The translations under genes and the position numbers were made by a program. Shown in pieces: positions 23,160 through 34,831 of a stretch of DNA of 64,000 bases; position 1 is the first letter of the stretch; every line of letters begins with the position of its first letter. Source of the stretch: Gymnopus androsaceus JB14 (taxonomy: Eukaryota > Basidiomycota > Agaricomycetes > Agaricales > Omphalotaceae); the NCBI GenBank assembly GCA_009733575.1, contig ML769475.1:62001-126000 (forward strand). The letters are read 5' to 3'. The notes beneath the pieces were generated by a model, which saw nothing but the letters and a program-made list of their open reading frames with translations, searched no databases and had not been told where the DNA came from.

Positions 23160-24520
23160 TGAATTTCATATCGTAGAGGTGTAAAGAGTATAGAAGAGAA
23201 GAAACGAAGAGATATCCAACGAGATGAACCTGTTGAATGGAGCATCATGGTCAAACATCTAGTCTTTTATAGTGTTTGAAGACGGGGAGCAATTGACCGT
23301 CGTGTGCACTAAAATCATGGCGTGACCTGGCGCTGCGGCCAAGTCTGAAGGGACATCATGGATATTAACTGGATATTTTTTATTGATTTTTTGCAAGTGT
23401 GATTCTGTGCAGGACAACGGTATACGACGGTGGCCGTCCGAACCTCGGATTTCGGTAGAATTGCGAATGGAGAAGATTGTACCATGACGTCTCCGATATT
23501 CTCATGTCCAATCGCAAAGCATTGGCGGGGTCCGATGCAGAGGGATAAGGAAAAAAATGCCGACAAGAGAAACAATATCAAGTCTTCAAATTCAAGGTTT
23601 GCCGATTTGAGGCGTATGTAATTTTCCTCCTAACTTCCGTCCTCCCTTGCTCCCATCAGCTTTCAGCTCCAAAGGTGTAATCGGCAGTGAAAAGCCGATA
23701 CCGCACGTTCATACGTCTATCGAGGATAGCAAGGATCTAGAGGTCTAAATTCGTCAGCCTCCTAAGTTAGCAGCTGTTTCAACTATCGGAGGCACAGGCC
23801 GACTTGCCATCGAAAAATGTAATCTTATATGGTATATTTACCCCGCATTAAACCTGCTCCCCACTTTGGATTTTCCAGAATCCATGCTCTCGAGTACGGC
23901 AGTACTGTAGATTTATGAATAGTAGTACTAGAAGAGTAAGTCCGAATGTGACCGTCAAGCATGTTCCCTCGACTTTTTCAATTCGCACAATGTCTTCCAG
24001 GTGATCTGCAGCTGTAAATTCAAGGATCATAAGATTCAATTCCTATGAAATGTTGATCATCGTACCATTGTCTGTGTCCTAAACGAAAGAAAGGGCCTCG
24101 ATTGAAGTATCAACGGTGCTCTGAATCTACCTATTGGATACACCTATACCTGATTGAGTTAAGTATTGGCTTTTATAGACTCGAACCAGCCGGCTGTGTC
24201 GGCCCGGTGACGTTCGATGAAAGACGATCGAAGTTCGGGTGCCGCGTTTGCGGCACTTTGATCGACTCATCATCAAACGTCGCTGCATTCACTACGGCGA
24301 CTGGCTCGAGTCTATGGCTTTTACATTTCCGCTTAGTAAACCCCTCTTCCTAGCATTTACTGGATATTGTCAAAAGATGACGCATGGTTGTGCGGTATCT
24401 CGTCAGTCTCATTGAGGTCATGAACCGTATAGGGCTACACTTACCGTTTTCTTCTAGTGACTTGGAAGGAGCGAGCTGGCCCCTGGAGTTAGCGTCAATA
24501 TTCCTGTGTGGCAATTGGCA
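23160..24520. repeat. Second copy of the Kre9-like 5' flank
   Basis: 23160-23477 repeats 21444-21761 almost base for base. The continuation to about 24130 matches, at lower identity, the contiguous upstream flank of the second Kre9-like gene (about 54000-54780). This indicates that the present copy, not the gap-joined one, is the natural upstream flank. Short minus-strand ORFs show no recognised family. Confidence 0.6.
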
Positions 24521-25310
24521 GTTGCGGACATCGGTCGACCCTTGTACCGAAGGAGAGGTTGCATCTTACCCAAGAAATTGTGCAGCATACTTACTTTGCC
24601 TCCACGGCACCCTTCAAGGAGGCTTATGCGCAGATGGATTGGTTTTTATTTAATTATCTCGTACGCAACCACAGAGCACCTTTAATGCAATCATTATCCA
24701 TTACCTGCTTTCCAGACAGACGATTGCAACTTCCGTGTTGGACATGCGCCGTGGTTACTGAGCCATGTCGTATAAAAGTCTTCCACTTACTTTCCAGTGG
24801 TTTTATGTGGTCTCGCGGCGTCCAAGAGTCGTTTAGACGAGTTGGATATACCAAAATGCGGAGAGAATAGTGAAAAGGTGTTTATGGGCATAGCGAAGGA
24901 GGAGGAGGGGAAGGGAGGAGGAGGGAAGGGAGGTGCGGGAGCAGAGGAGGGGAGTTACGGCCGCTATATGGAGGTGCGGAAGGGTGGTATATAGAGGAGG
25001 GAAGGTTATGGAAGGGAAGAATTCAAGAAACGGACGTTTAGAACAAGAAATAAGAAATGAAAAGACAAAACATCCATGTGCTCCAGAATGAACGACGGCT
25101 TGACAGCGTTCCGATCTAGAGGGAGTTGAGTCTGATTACAGAGGTTTCGAATAGGCATTCATCAGAGGTAGGTCGGTGCTCCTCCAGCTAAAAGCCAAGA
25201 ATCGAGTTGATTTTAGCAACCCAAAGTCGTAAAAGGTAATCAGCGGCGAGAAAAATAGTTCTGCGTCAGTGCTAGTGCCTGAGCCTCTGTTGACTGAGAT
25301 TTAGTTGACG
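24521..25310. repeat. Duplicate of 21787-22560
   Basis: Near-identical to the sequence right of the N gap, differing by small indels such as an extra gaggaggaggg unit near 24910-24925. No gene is recognised. Confidence 0.75.
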
Positions 25311-25314
25311 TTGT

Positions 25315-25515
25315 CGAAGAAGGCGTCGTATCGAAAAAAACTTGGCGCATTCGCTGCTTTTTTCGATTTGAATCCGGTGCGTTATGGCTAGCGCCTTGCA
25401 TCGGCAGCCAGAGCAACACTGAGTACGGTCGATGGAGATATCGTAGAAGTTTGAGAAATGAGCATCGTGGTGCAAGCAAGAGAACTTGAACGGAGACGAG
25501 CGCTTATTGCTGGCG
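25315..25515 (-). pseudogene. pam17 exon 1 relic
   Basis: Minus-strand translation has VLSVALAADARR, a stop, then FKSKKAANAP and TPSSTTSTKSQSTEAQALA. This matches LLSVNLGCRNK, RFKSTNAATTQ and RLSSTAPSAEAQA of pam17 exon 1 at about 15180-15020. Nucleotide similarity (gttat-g-tggcgcctt and cagccag-g-aacactgag) is also visible. Internal stops and no downstream exons make it a relic. Confidence 0.55.
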
Positions 25516-26300
25516 CCATGTTCTTCCATCTTCCGCATTTCCGACCCTGCAGCGGACAAGCGAAGCCGAAAACAAGATTCTAAATTTACCAGCTTTAACA
25601 GGAGTACTTCGAAAAAAGCAACACAACAATAGCGGGACTGGTATGAACTGCCATAAAGGAAAACTTGAAGTAGCGCCGCCAAACGCCAAGCGTGCAGAAT
25701 CAATGCAGAATTGGCTAGAATTGGGTTGTATGAAGAGTTTTATAAATGATAACCACGAAAACAATCGGCAAGCATGCGTACTCTCTGCTCTTTCTTTTGC
25801 TCGAACAATTGTTGACTGAACGGTTTCTTTCCTTTCGACTTTGGCTCTGACTCCGGAAACCTCCAATTTCGTGGCTTTCCTGGATTTTCCTCCCTCGTTC
25901 GAAACGATTCCACGCGATTCAACTGAAATGGTTATGGTATGGTTTGCCACTTGAGCGCATCAGTATCAGCCTCCAGGTAATGAGTCCTGCTCACTCATTT
26001 TTCTCTTATCTCATCACGCCAGAGTCTCTCGCCGACTTTCCACAATCTTTCCCGCAAATTACTGTCAACGTCGTTCCCCTACACTACATAATCCATCATT
26101 AAGCTGCATCAAATCCGATTTAACAGGAGCGGAATTTATACAAACCAGACTCAAGAGTCACTTAAAGCAAAAATTTCGAGTCGAAGCCAGTCTGAAGCCA
26201 GCCAGGATTTTTGGGTGATGTATTGCATAAGGGCCTATTCCAATCCAGAAGGACGAAGGAAGGGTTGAATTCATAAAGTAGAGAGAGAGCTCTAAGGCAT
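25516..26300. other. No recognisable gene
   Basis: A 148-codon minus ORF at 25504-25950 has no family feature and overlaps the pam17 relic. The remainder shows nothing supportable. Confidence 0.4.
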
Positions 26301-26319
26301 TTTTCTCATACTCTCAGCC

Positions 26320-26490
26320 ACAGTCGGACCAAGTACGAAGGAATACGACCCAGTAGCGACTCTCATCCTCAAGCCCATCTATGCTACTGTGACTGCCTTT
26401 GTGTAAGAGGTGGTCGAGGTGATTGAGGTGCTCTAAGATCTTTACGTAGCTTCGAATGTCGAAGAGAACAATCTAACGGCGCCTAACGTT
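26320..26490. repeat. Dispersed repeat, copy 1
   Basis: Shares acgacccagtagcgactc, cctcaagcccatctat and gtgtaagaggtggtcgagg with about 32005-32130 in the same orientation and order, at lower identity between these blocks. It may be a relic of a coding exon, but no frame is intact in both copies. Confidence 0.6.
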
Positions 26491-27850
26491 GGACGATAGA
26501 ATGCAGAATTTTTTAGCGGCGCCTTATTCGATAGCGATGCCGACCTAGTCTCGAATACCAGACTCTGACAATGTTAATGCCGACCTACATAAGAAGAAAC
26601 CGCGCTTGATGGAAAAATGTATCCGTCCACAGGATTCAAAAATGGTTGTACATCCGTCCGAATCTTCTCAACCATTAGAGCAAACGGAGATAAAACTGTA
26701 CCACGATCCGCTATTCAGAGCATTTATCGGAACTAAAATTCTTGGCAGCGAGGCCGCAGGCCTCAGGTATTGAATTTTGACGGAAGTGAGAGTTGCATGA
26801 AAAAGGTAATTTATATCCATCTTCGCCAACGGAGGTCAAAATCGCGACACAATGGATGAATGGGAAAGTTTGCCAGATCCGTATTGACTACACCCTCAGT
26901 CGAAGCTCACAAGAACGGATAACCACACTCGATAATGCGAAAGCTGGCTCCAGTGTTGAGAGCAAAGGTTCGTCATCGACAGCGTATTTTTGTCTCGCTT
27001 TTTAATATTTAGGTCACATCCCCTTCTTCTCGGGAACACATGCCTCTCATCCCGTTTTTTCGCCAATGCGTCGGTACGTACGTTCTTCTATTTCCAATGT
27101 CGCTCTCATCCGGAACACTTGCGGGAGCTCATTGCATCGTTCATGTGCTACGCCAACGTAAGTTGGGATGTTTTTAGCCTGGCCTCTCCTGGTCTCTCCT
27201 AGCTCCTGGGGTTTAAAACTTCAGTCATCCCTCACATGAGGCAGGCTCCAACTGCCTCTTCGATCCGCTCATGTAAAATGTACAAGCTTCATTCACAAAA
27301 TAGCTTGCTTAAAAGATGGGATAGATGAGGACGGATATTACCGGGTGCACAACGTACTGACAGACCAAATTGACTGATATCTCTGGAATTATCCCTTGCT
27401 CCAGAGAAGCTGCGAATGTATTAATTTTCTCGCCAAGACCGCTTCTGACAATCTCTATCTTCAGACGGAAAGTGACTGACGCTCCCCTTCTGTCAGACTT
27501 TCGTCCTTTCTCGCTGCCCAAACCCTCGTCCACTGGCAAGGGTAACCGTATTGCAGCCATCCCTTTCACCTGGCTCGTTCCGCCTCTTCAATGCCGTCGT
27601 AAGCATTATACGCATCACGGCCAGAGTCGAGAAACTGCGCATTAGGCAAAACATTGCTGTGACTCTGCTCAGGGCTTTTTTTTCTTGTCTTCTTTTTCAG
27701 TGCCTCAAAGTATATATCGTTCTTGCAAGATGGCGAACTATGACGAGGTTGAGAGACGTATTTTGCAAGGTCAAAAGTCTATAAAAGCAGCAGTATGTAG
27801 AATACTTTCTTCAGCATCCTCGCCTCCAGATATCCTCTCAACAACTCTGA
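26491..27850. other. Intergenic and promoter region of the ice-binding protein gene
   Basis: No gene is recognised from 26491 to about 27700. A TATAAAAG at 27780 stands 71 bases before the start codon at 27851 and is the probable core promoter. Confidence 0.5.
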
Positions 27851-28878
27851 ATGCTTTCTGCCCTCAACAAAATTGTCTGTCTCAGCCTTTGGGTAAGCTC
27901 TACTTCGTTGCTTATTTCATCTTCCTACATCCTGACCTTTGGACTACTTTCAGGCATCCTTCCTCAGTGTAGGAGCGGCACCAGGAGCCATCAATCTAGG
28001 ACCAGCTCCCATCGCCCTCGGCACCGCAGCTAATTTTGCCATTCTTTCAGAGACGGGCGTTTCAACTGTTCCCCCATCTGCCATAAGTGAGCTGATCGTA
28101 CTATATCTTTGTGGCTTCATTCTCAACAGCGTATAGCCGGAAACGTTGGGGTTAGCCCTATCTCAGCGAATGCTTTGACTGGATTTACGCTGACTCTTGC
28201 ATCGACCGGAGCGTTTTCTACATCGAGCCAAGTTGTAGGCGACCTTTTCGCCGCATCCTATGCAGCTCCTACTCCCGCTACCTTGACGACCGCCATCTCA
28301 AATATGCAGACAGCATTCACCAATGCAAATGGTCTTGTAAATCCAGGATTCACCAACCTTGCTAGTGGTACGTGTTTATACATTGTAGGTCACTCACTGA
28401 TCTTACTTGGTGATTTCAGGTGCAATCGGTGGCCTTGTACTCACACCTGCACTCTACAAATGGACTTCATCAGTCACCATCAGTGCTAGTGGTGTTACCA
28501 TTAGTGGGACCTCTGCCGATGGTAAGCCCTTGCAGCTGCCCTCATCTATCTTTTCTAACATTGTACCAAAAAGTCTTTGTTTTCCAGATCGCTGGAACTC
28601 TCACTGTTGCGGCCGGCGCCCGTGTTACCCTCGTCGGAGGTGTTCTCGCTTCCAATATCTTCTGGGTTGTCTCTGGCGCAGTCACTGCTGATGCCGGTGC
28701 CCACATTGAGGGTGTCATTCTCGCAAAGACGTCCGTTACGCTCGAAACTGGGACCACAATGAACGGTCGTATCTTATCCCAAACCTTTGTCGCTCTGCAA
28801 AAGGTAAGCATTCTTTTCCACTCTTGATCTTCGAACGTTGAGTGACAACATTACGTTTAGGCAACAGTGGTCGGATAG
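27851..28878 (+). CDS. Secreted ice-binding protein (DUF3494 family)
   Basis: Six exons at 27851-27892, 27954-28086, 28137-28367, 28420-28521, 28574-28803 and 28861-28878 give about 251 residues. The signal peptide MLSALNKIVCLSLWASFLS is followed by the family start LGTAANFAILSETGVS. The sequence then has ITGNVGVSPISANALTGF, MQTAFTNANG, the capping IGGLVLTPALYKW, and the beta-solenoid strands IAGTLTVAAGARVTLVGG and FWVVSGAVTADAGAHIEGVI. It ends in LAKTSVTLETGTTMNGRIL and QTFVALQKATVVG. The length and motif order fit fungal ice-binding proteins such as those of Typhula and Flammulina. Members adsorb to ice crystals and block recrystallisation outside the cell. All splice phases agree and no lesion is seen. 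Activity cannot be judged from sequence alone. Confidence 0.9.
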
Positions 28879-29733
28879 GTAGATTATCTTCGATGATAGG
28901 CCGCTTTCCTTTGTGTTCAGAATCACTTTTATAGTTACTTTTTGTCCGGGCTCTGGGTGGTAGTATGGATTTGCTTCTGTTTTTCTGACAGCGGTGTCAC
29001 CGACCTTTCTTCATACACGCAATGCACATATCATATACAAGTTAGGGCTCTGTGCTAGAAAAAAAAACAAGTCACAATGGCTCTTTTCATAACTTACTTG
29101 TGTGATCAACTTAGGAAATAACCGATCAGCAAACTCACTGAGAGAGCGCAGGCAGTTCTTGGTGCGTCTTGAGAATATATACGCAAGGCAAAAAATCTTC
29201 AGGTCGAGAGCGATTACAATTGGGAACACTGAATTCCCACTGGCACCTCCCTCACTCTCATCCTCCTCGTTCGAGTGGCTAAGGGCTGATCTGAACGGAA
29301 AGTCTGGCAATGAATACCACTGTTTTAAACCACCTCCCCAGCTGTCGCCGCTTCATCCTTCAGTCAACCACCGTTCCGTATGCCCGAAACCGCAACATAT
29401 ACGTCCGAACCCTGCTGCTGCTCAACGTACGCCATAAATAAGTATATAGTTCCACCTTTTGCTGATACACTCTCCCGATCGAGTGGCGAATTAATAAGTG
29501 CTGAGGCTAGCAGCTACCGAGATAAACGGGATAAACTTACTAACCCCAAACTCAGCAGACGGAGAAGAAAATCATATTCACCGTTCACGCCGGTTCCGGG
29601 GAATAAATGACGCAGAACGAGTCAAATCGCTGACCCTGGGCCTGATGAAGTAGATATAAAATGGCAGATATAAGTTTCGAGTCAATATTATCAGAAGAGT
29701 ATTCACAAGCTTCGCATACCTTTAGATTGAATA
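28879..29733. other. Intergenic, no gene
   Basis: It lies between two plus-strand genes. Short ORFs on both strands show no domain. It contains the 3' flank of the ice-binding gene and the promoter of the dehydrogenase gene. Confidence 0.5.
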
Positions 29734-30710
29734 ATGTCGCTCCCAAAACTAACCCCCACCTACCACAAGGACACCTATCCTTCCATCTCACCCACCAAAC
29801 CCTCCCTCACCCAAGCCGGTAAGACTATCCTCATCACCGGCGGCGGTGGGGGTCTAGGCTTCGAAATCGCTCGTTCCTTCGCCAAAGCAGGTGCATCCAG
29901 AATCATCATCATAGGCCGGAGAGCTGGGTTACTAGATGAAGCGTTGGTTAGATTGAACCAAGAATTCCGAGGTAACACCACGGAATTCATTGCTCGCCAA
30001 GCCGACATTGCCTCCAATGCCTCAATCTCCTCTCTCTGGGAGTTCCTGCACTCGCAGAACATCCTCGTCCACGTCCTAGTTCTTAATGCCGCCCACTTCT
30101 ACCCTAATTCTCCCGACACCTTGTCCTTGAAACAGGAGGAGATCATGGAAGCATTCAACGTTAACGTTGGGGGGAATTTTCTAATGTCTGCTACTTTCGT
30201 AAAACAGACTCTTCGTCCAACGGGATTGAAGCTTTACCTTCTCAATGTTTCAACGGGAGGGGTGCATATGTACCCCTCGGGAAGTCAAAACACGTATTAC
30301 ACATCCAAATCTGCATTTACGGCGATGTTGGGACGGATTGCAGATGAACGTTCTGTGGACGATGTTCAGATTCTTTCGTTCCATCCAGGGTTACTGTACT
30401 CGGAACCTGCTGCTGCAATGCTTGATCGTGAAGCTTTTAATTGGGATGAATGTACGTAGTCTCTCCACTTTCATAGCTGACCTTTAAAGGTATTGACTCT
30501 GTTCTAGTCGCATTGCCAGCAGACTTTTCTGTATGGGCGGCCTCCCCAGAAGCATCTTGGTTGCATGGCCGCTTTGTATGGGCGCATTGGGATGTAGACG
30601 AGTTGAAAGCTGATCGTGAGCTTTCGAAACTCTTGGAAGAAGAGAGTGGGTACCTCAAAGTTGGTATTCGAGGCTTAAATACGGTTACCATGCAAGCGTT
30701 ATTGAATTAG
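29734..30710 (+). CDS. Short-chain dehydrogenase/reductase (SDR)
   Basis: Two exons, 29734-30451 and 30508-30710, encode about 306 residues without a signal peptide, so the protein is probably cytosolic. The Rossmann cofactor site is ILITGGGGGLG near residues 32-42. A downstream LVLNAAH replaces the usual NNAG, and the active-site triad is Ser in LNVSTGG with YYTSK (Tyr and Lys). An Arg in IIGRR after strand 2 suggests NADP(H) preference by family rules. The C-terminal part (WLHGRFVWAHWDVDEL) is a tail common in fungal SDRs. The substrate cannot be inferred. No cluster of biosynthetic genes surrounds it. Confidence 0.88.
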
Positions 30711-32004
30711 TGCTGCGGACTCTGTAGACTGTACATAGTTCCGCTAGTGGTTTTCTTTTAGAATGAAAGGATTAGCGGATTCTTGGAAAGCCAATACTGT
30801 ATTGATAACGCGACCTATCAACAATTCTTTGCAGACTTGGGAGAATTCTTGAGTGTACGAACAGCTTCATCCAGGTGCTCGGGTTAATTTCTCATACGCG
30901 GTGACTACGTGAGGCTTCACTCCCCATTTCAACCCGCAGAAGGCACAGCGATGAACCTCTTCGCTGTTGAAATATGGCCTCTGTATATGGTCATGTAATA
31001 TTCGCCCCAGTGAATTGATTGTTGTTTTCCCTGGAGTCTTGCTATCTTGAAAGCCCATACTACTGTATTAGTAACATATAGATTATAGTGCCCGCCTTTC
31101 CCTTTGTCCATCGAAAGGTCGTCGTCAACTGTCAGTCCGAGACGTCACGATTAAAGTGTGCATCCTGTCAACGAGTCTGTAGGCGAGTAATTGCAAGTAA
31201 TTTCGGATGGCCAGAATCTCAGTATGAACATCTCGATCTCGATTCTCTGCACATCCAGCATCAGAACACTGAGTACTGAACGAAACCTGCGTATGTCGTT
31301 CATTAGTTCAATAACACTGGAAATGTAATCTAGATGGAGAAGATGGTGATGAATGAACAGATGGATATCGAAGCCCTCTAGAGAGCCCAGATTGAAAGAG
31401 GTTAACTGTCAGCGAGAGCGAAGACGCGCAGGAGGAATGAGCACTCACCCTAATAGTTGTATCCAGAATTGACTTCCTGTGAGTCTCTAGCACGAACAAT
31501 GAACATTCCCTCCCACTAAATTAAACCGATCCCAGTGGTACTTTCTTCCGCTCTCGATCCGATTTTGTAGATGGGAAGAACTTTTGATTCGACTAAAAAC
31601 GGTAAAGGTAATTGGCAAGTTAGAGGAGATCAATATCGATATCGGTGTTTTCATCTTGAAGACATCCCTTGAATTCGCAGCCAGTCAATTTCGAAGTTGA
31701 TTATGATAATGAGAGGAATACGAGCATGAATTTGTCAGCAGACGATTGGGAAATCTGCAGACTGGGAAGGAAAACGAAGCAATAGATAGACAAAAGAGAA
31801 TGAAAACGCAACAGTGCCAGTGCACCTCTCTAGTACGAGCGCCACCAAGTTCCTCCAAGCCGACATTCCTATTCAACTCCACCATTACTAGCAGCTCTCT
31901 CTCTAGCAACATCCGGATCAGGCATTACAGTGCACGTCAAGTTGGAGGGTTATCAGATTTGGGTGGATCTGGGGCGTGAGCGAAGCGGAAAGAAGAAAGG
32001 AAGG
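30711..32004. other. Intergenic, no gene
   Basis: No recognisable gene. About 35 bases around 30781 (cttggaaagccaatactgta) are repeated, diverged, at about 31046 (cttgaaagcccatactactg). Confidence 0.45.
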
Positions 32005-32130
32005 AGCACGACCCAGTAGCGACTCGCATCCTCAAGCCCATCTACTACTGTGACCGTCTTTGTGTAAGAGGTGGTCGAGGTTGTCTGCTCTAAGATCTTT
32101 ACGTGGCGTGAGAACAACTAACGGCGCCTT
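32005..32130. repeat. Dispersed repeat, copy 2
   Basis: A diverged second copy of the repeat at 26320-26490, with the same block order and orientation. It is shortened by several small deletions. Confidence 0.6.
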
Positions 32131-32420
32131 TCTCAAAAAAACTGCCTTGGGCATGGCTAGAGATCTCTTTTCGCTAGCCATGCCTCCAAATAAGGACACG
32201 TCGAGAGCTCATGAAAAAAAAAGCGGAGTGGTTTCTGGCATGTTCTTTTCGGCGACCATCGTTGACGTTCAACCGTTCGAACCCTCAATTTTTTTCTTGG
32301 ATTTCTCTAGAAGCCTAGCCTTCATTCATATACGATTCAATCAAAACCACAAAATCAAAAAGGTACATAACTATACTATTACTATACCTGAGCGCTGAGG
32401 AGTCCATACCGTATGCAACA

Positions 32421-34758
32421 TTAAAAACAAGCAAACTTGGATTTTCGTTTTGGAAGCTCGTCCATCCGAGAAATCAGCTGTTGGCGGGCACGTTCCTTGG
32501 CCTTCCTCTCCTCGTCTAATAGACGCTGCTCGTAGGATTGCTTTTCTTCCACCTTTGATTGGCGGACATTTAGCACCTCTCGCTTAGTCTCGGTAAGCTC
32601 CTTCCGGAGCGTTTCGATTTCTCCATTCAACCGGTCCCTTTCACGAGCAAGCTCTGTTGCATGCATACGAGCTTTCCGGACTGGTAGAGTAAACACGGTC
32701 AGTATACAGAAGTAAAACATTGATGCGAGACCTACGATTCTTCTCCGAGTCGCCTAAAGAAGTCTCCAGGGTGCTCACTAGATCCATGTGCGTTTGCAGA
32801 TCGCTTTCACAGTGCGTGAGTTGCTTGTTCATCGTCTTAATCATAGCCCCCTGCTCCTCCAGTTGCTTCGCTTTTTCGTCAATCTTGGCCTGCGATTTAC
32901 CGTCTGATAGAGGCGTCGGTGTCATGACCAAACCATGACCGAGAGACGTCGCTGGTGTAGCTGGAGATTCGGGAATCTGCTGAGAGTCCCGAGAGGAGGA
33001 GGAAGAGAATCCAGAAGAGGTAGTCGCAGATGATACGGTATAGTCAGGATCATACTGAGTCGTGCGAGGGGCAGGTGGAGGCGGCACGGATGGCGGAGGT
33101 GTAGGAGGCGGCAACTTGGCACTGTTGGCACCAGGGGCACGATTGAATGGCAAATTTCGGTCTCCGGTTGGTCGGCCGTTCGGTGGAGACGCACTTCGAG
33201 CAATTTGTGCCTGTAACTCGCGTACGAGCGTATCTGAACGACCCTTTTCCGTTTTCAAGGTGTCCTTCTCGTCCTTGACCTTTTGGAGATTCTCCTGAAG
33301 CTCCGCTAGCATAGAACGATGACGCTCTAGTTCCACAACCAGATACTCACGTTTGGAAGCTTCCTGAACCGGAATAGACTGCTCCATACGAGTCCTCTCG
33401 ATTTCCGACCGAAGTTTAGCAAGCTCGGTGGCAAGACCATCGCGTTCGCTCTGGACGCCCGAAAATGCTTCTTGCATGCTTCGAATGGTGTCGTCTTTCC
33501 GGGTGATCTGCTCTTCTTGACATTGTCGTTCCTGGTCTCGCAACAAGAACTTGTCAGCTGCAACTTTGTGGGCTTCTAGGTCCTGCACAAGAAGCTCGTT
33601 CTCCTTGCGGAGAGTTTCGCTTTCCTTGGCATGCTGACTCTTCAAGTCCTCCAGAGTGGCCTGTAGCCTTTGCGTCGCCTTAGCCACAGTCTTCTCACCC
33701 AAAGCCCGAACATCTTCCAAAGACGACTTGTGCTGTTCCTGGAGTGCAACAAGGCTGTTGTTTAGCTCGGTGATCTCCTGCCGGTGTTGAGCTCTAAGCT
33801 TCAATAATTCGGCGGTGTGGGCTTCTGGGAGAGATGCTACTTTCTCGTACGAGGCAGCGGATATGTCTCTGGTCGTCTGCTCGTGGGCAGCAGCCAGATC
33901 CTGGAGTTCAGCCTCATGCGACCGTGCAATATCTTCCAATAGCGCTGCGTGCTGTTCCTTTTGGGATTGAACAGCACCGTCGAGCGCCGTACGAACATCG
34001 GTCGCAGCAGCAAAAGAGTCATTCTGCACGGAAGCGAGAGCAGATTCTAGTCGTTCACTCTCAACCTTCTGTTCCTCCTGGAGCTTGGACAACAGTTGTT
34101 CGTGTTCTGCATGGAGTCGGTCCAGCTGCGAAGCATGCTCAGCCTGCAAGGAAGCGAGCGAAGAAGCATGATCCGCTTGTGCGGAAGAAAGTACAGCGGC
34201 GTGGTCGGCTTTGATCGAAGAGAGTATAGCTGCATGCTCTGCCTGGACCGAAGAAAGTGTGGCAGTATGGTCAGCCTTTGCCTTTTCCAGCTCTTCATTG
34301 AGCGCTGTTTCCTTCCTCGTCATGGCGGAGCGCAGTTTACCAAGCTCAATCTCTGCACCTTCATCCTTGTCTGCAAGAGCACGATCATGCTCGGCCTTGA
34401 GACTCTCTAATTCCTCCACATGAGAAGTTTCCTTCCTGGAGATGGCAGGAGAGTGTTCCTCCTGGAGTTCCTGAAGAGCCAGGCTCCGTGACGATAGAGA
34501 TTCCGAAAGCAAGCTATCCTTGGCCTTAACAGTCATCCGTAGATCAGCAGCGTGCTCCTCCTTCAACTTCTCCAATGCTGCAGCAGACTCAGCAGCAACT
34601 CTCTCCACTGTTTCAGCACTCTGCAGCTTTATCAAAGCATTGCAGAATTCCTCCTCTGTCTTCAAGTTCTGGATAGTAGTAGATGACTGATTCTCCTTCC
34701 CTCCATCAAAAGAGACCATGGTACTTGGCTGAGCATAACGATGAAAGTGAGCATGCAT
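32421..34758 (-). CDS. Coiled-coil protein resembling a fungal kinesin stalk and tail, without a motor
   Basis: A long exon (about 700 codons) is joined by a short intron (SEKN-LRKARMHATEL) to a final exon ending RMDELPKRKSKFACF. Nearly the whole protein is charged, Glu/Gln/Ala/Leu-rich coiled coil. Residues 161-229 of the open frame hold about six tandem 11-residue (hendecad) units of the type ADHAAVLSSAQ. A Pro/Ser-rich hinge (PPPTPPPSVPPPPAPR) precedes a final conserved coiled coil. From family memory the C-terminal block resembles tails of basidiomycete kinesin-like proteins, but this is not checked. No motor domain exists upstream. Instead the frame continues, through a phase-matched splice at about 34763/34832, into the unrelated gene at 34832-36449. 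It may be truncated by the transposon island or be part of a chimera. Codon use and GC are higher than in the AT-rich DNA to its right. Confidence 0.7.
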
Positions 34759-34831
34759 GAAACCTATTACAAAAATAAGTAGATACTAGAAAAATAATTG
34801 AAATCCAGCTTCAAGTCACTGGTATACATAC

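Noticed and set aside
27851..30710. Biosynthetic gene cluster around the SDR
   Set aside because: Only a lone SDR beside an ice-binding protein. There is no backbone synthase, P450 or transporter.
32720..34423. Several plus-strand ORFs of 70-126 codons
   Set aside because: Shadows of the long coiled-coil exon on the minus strand.
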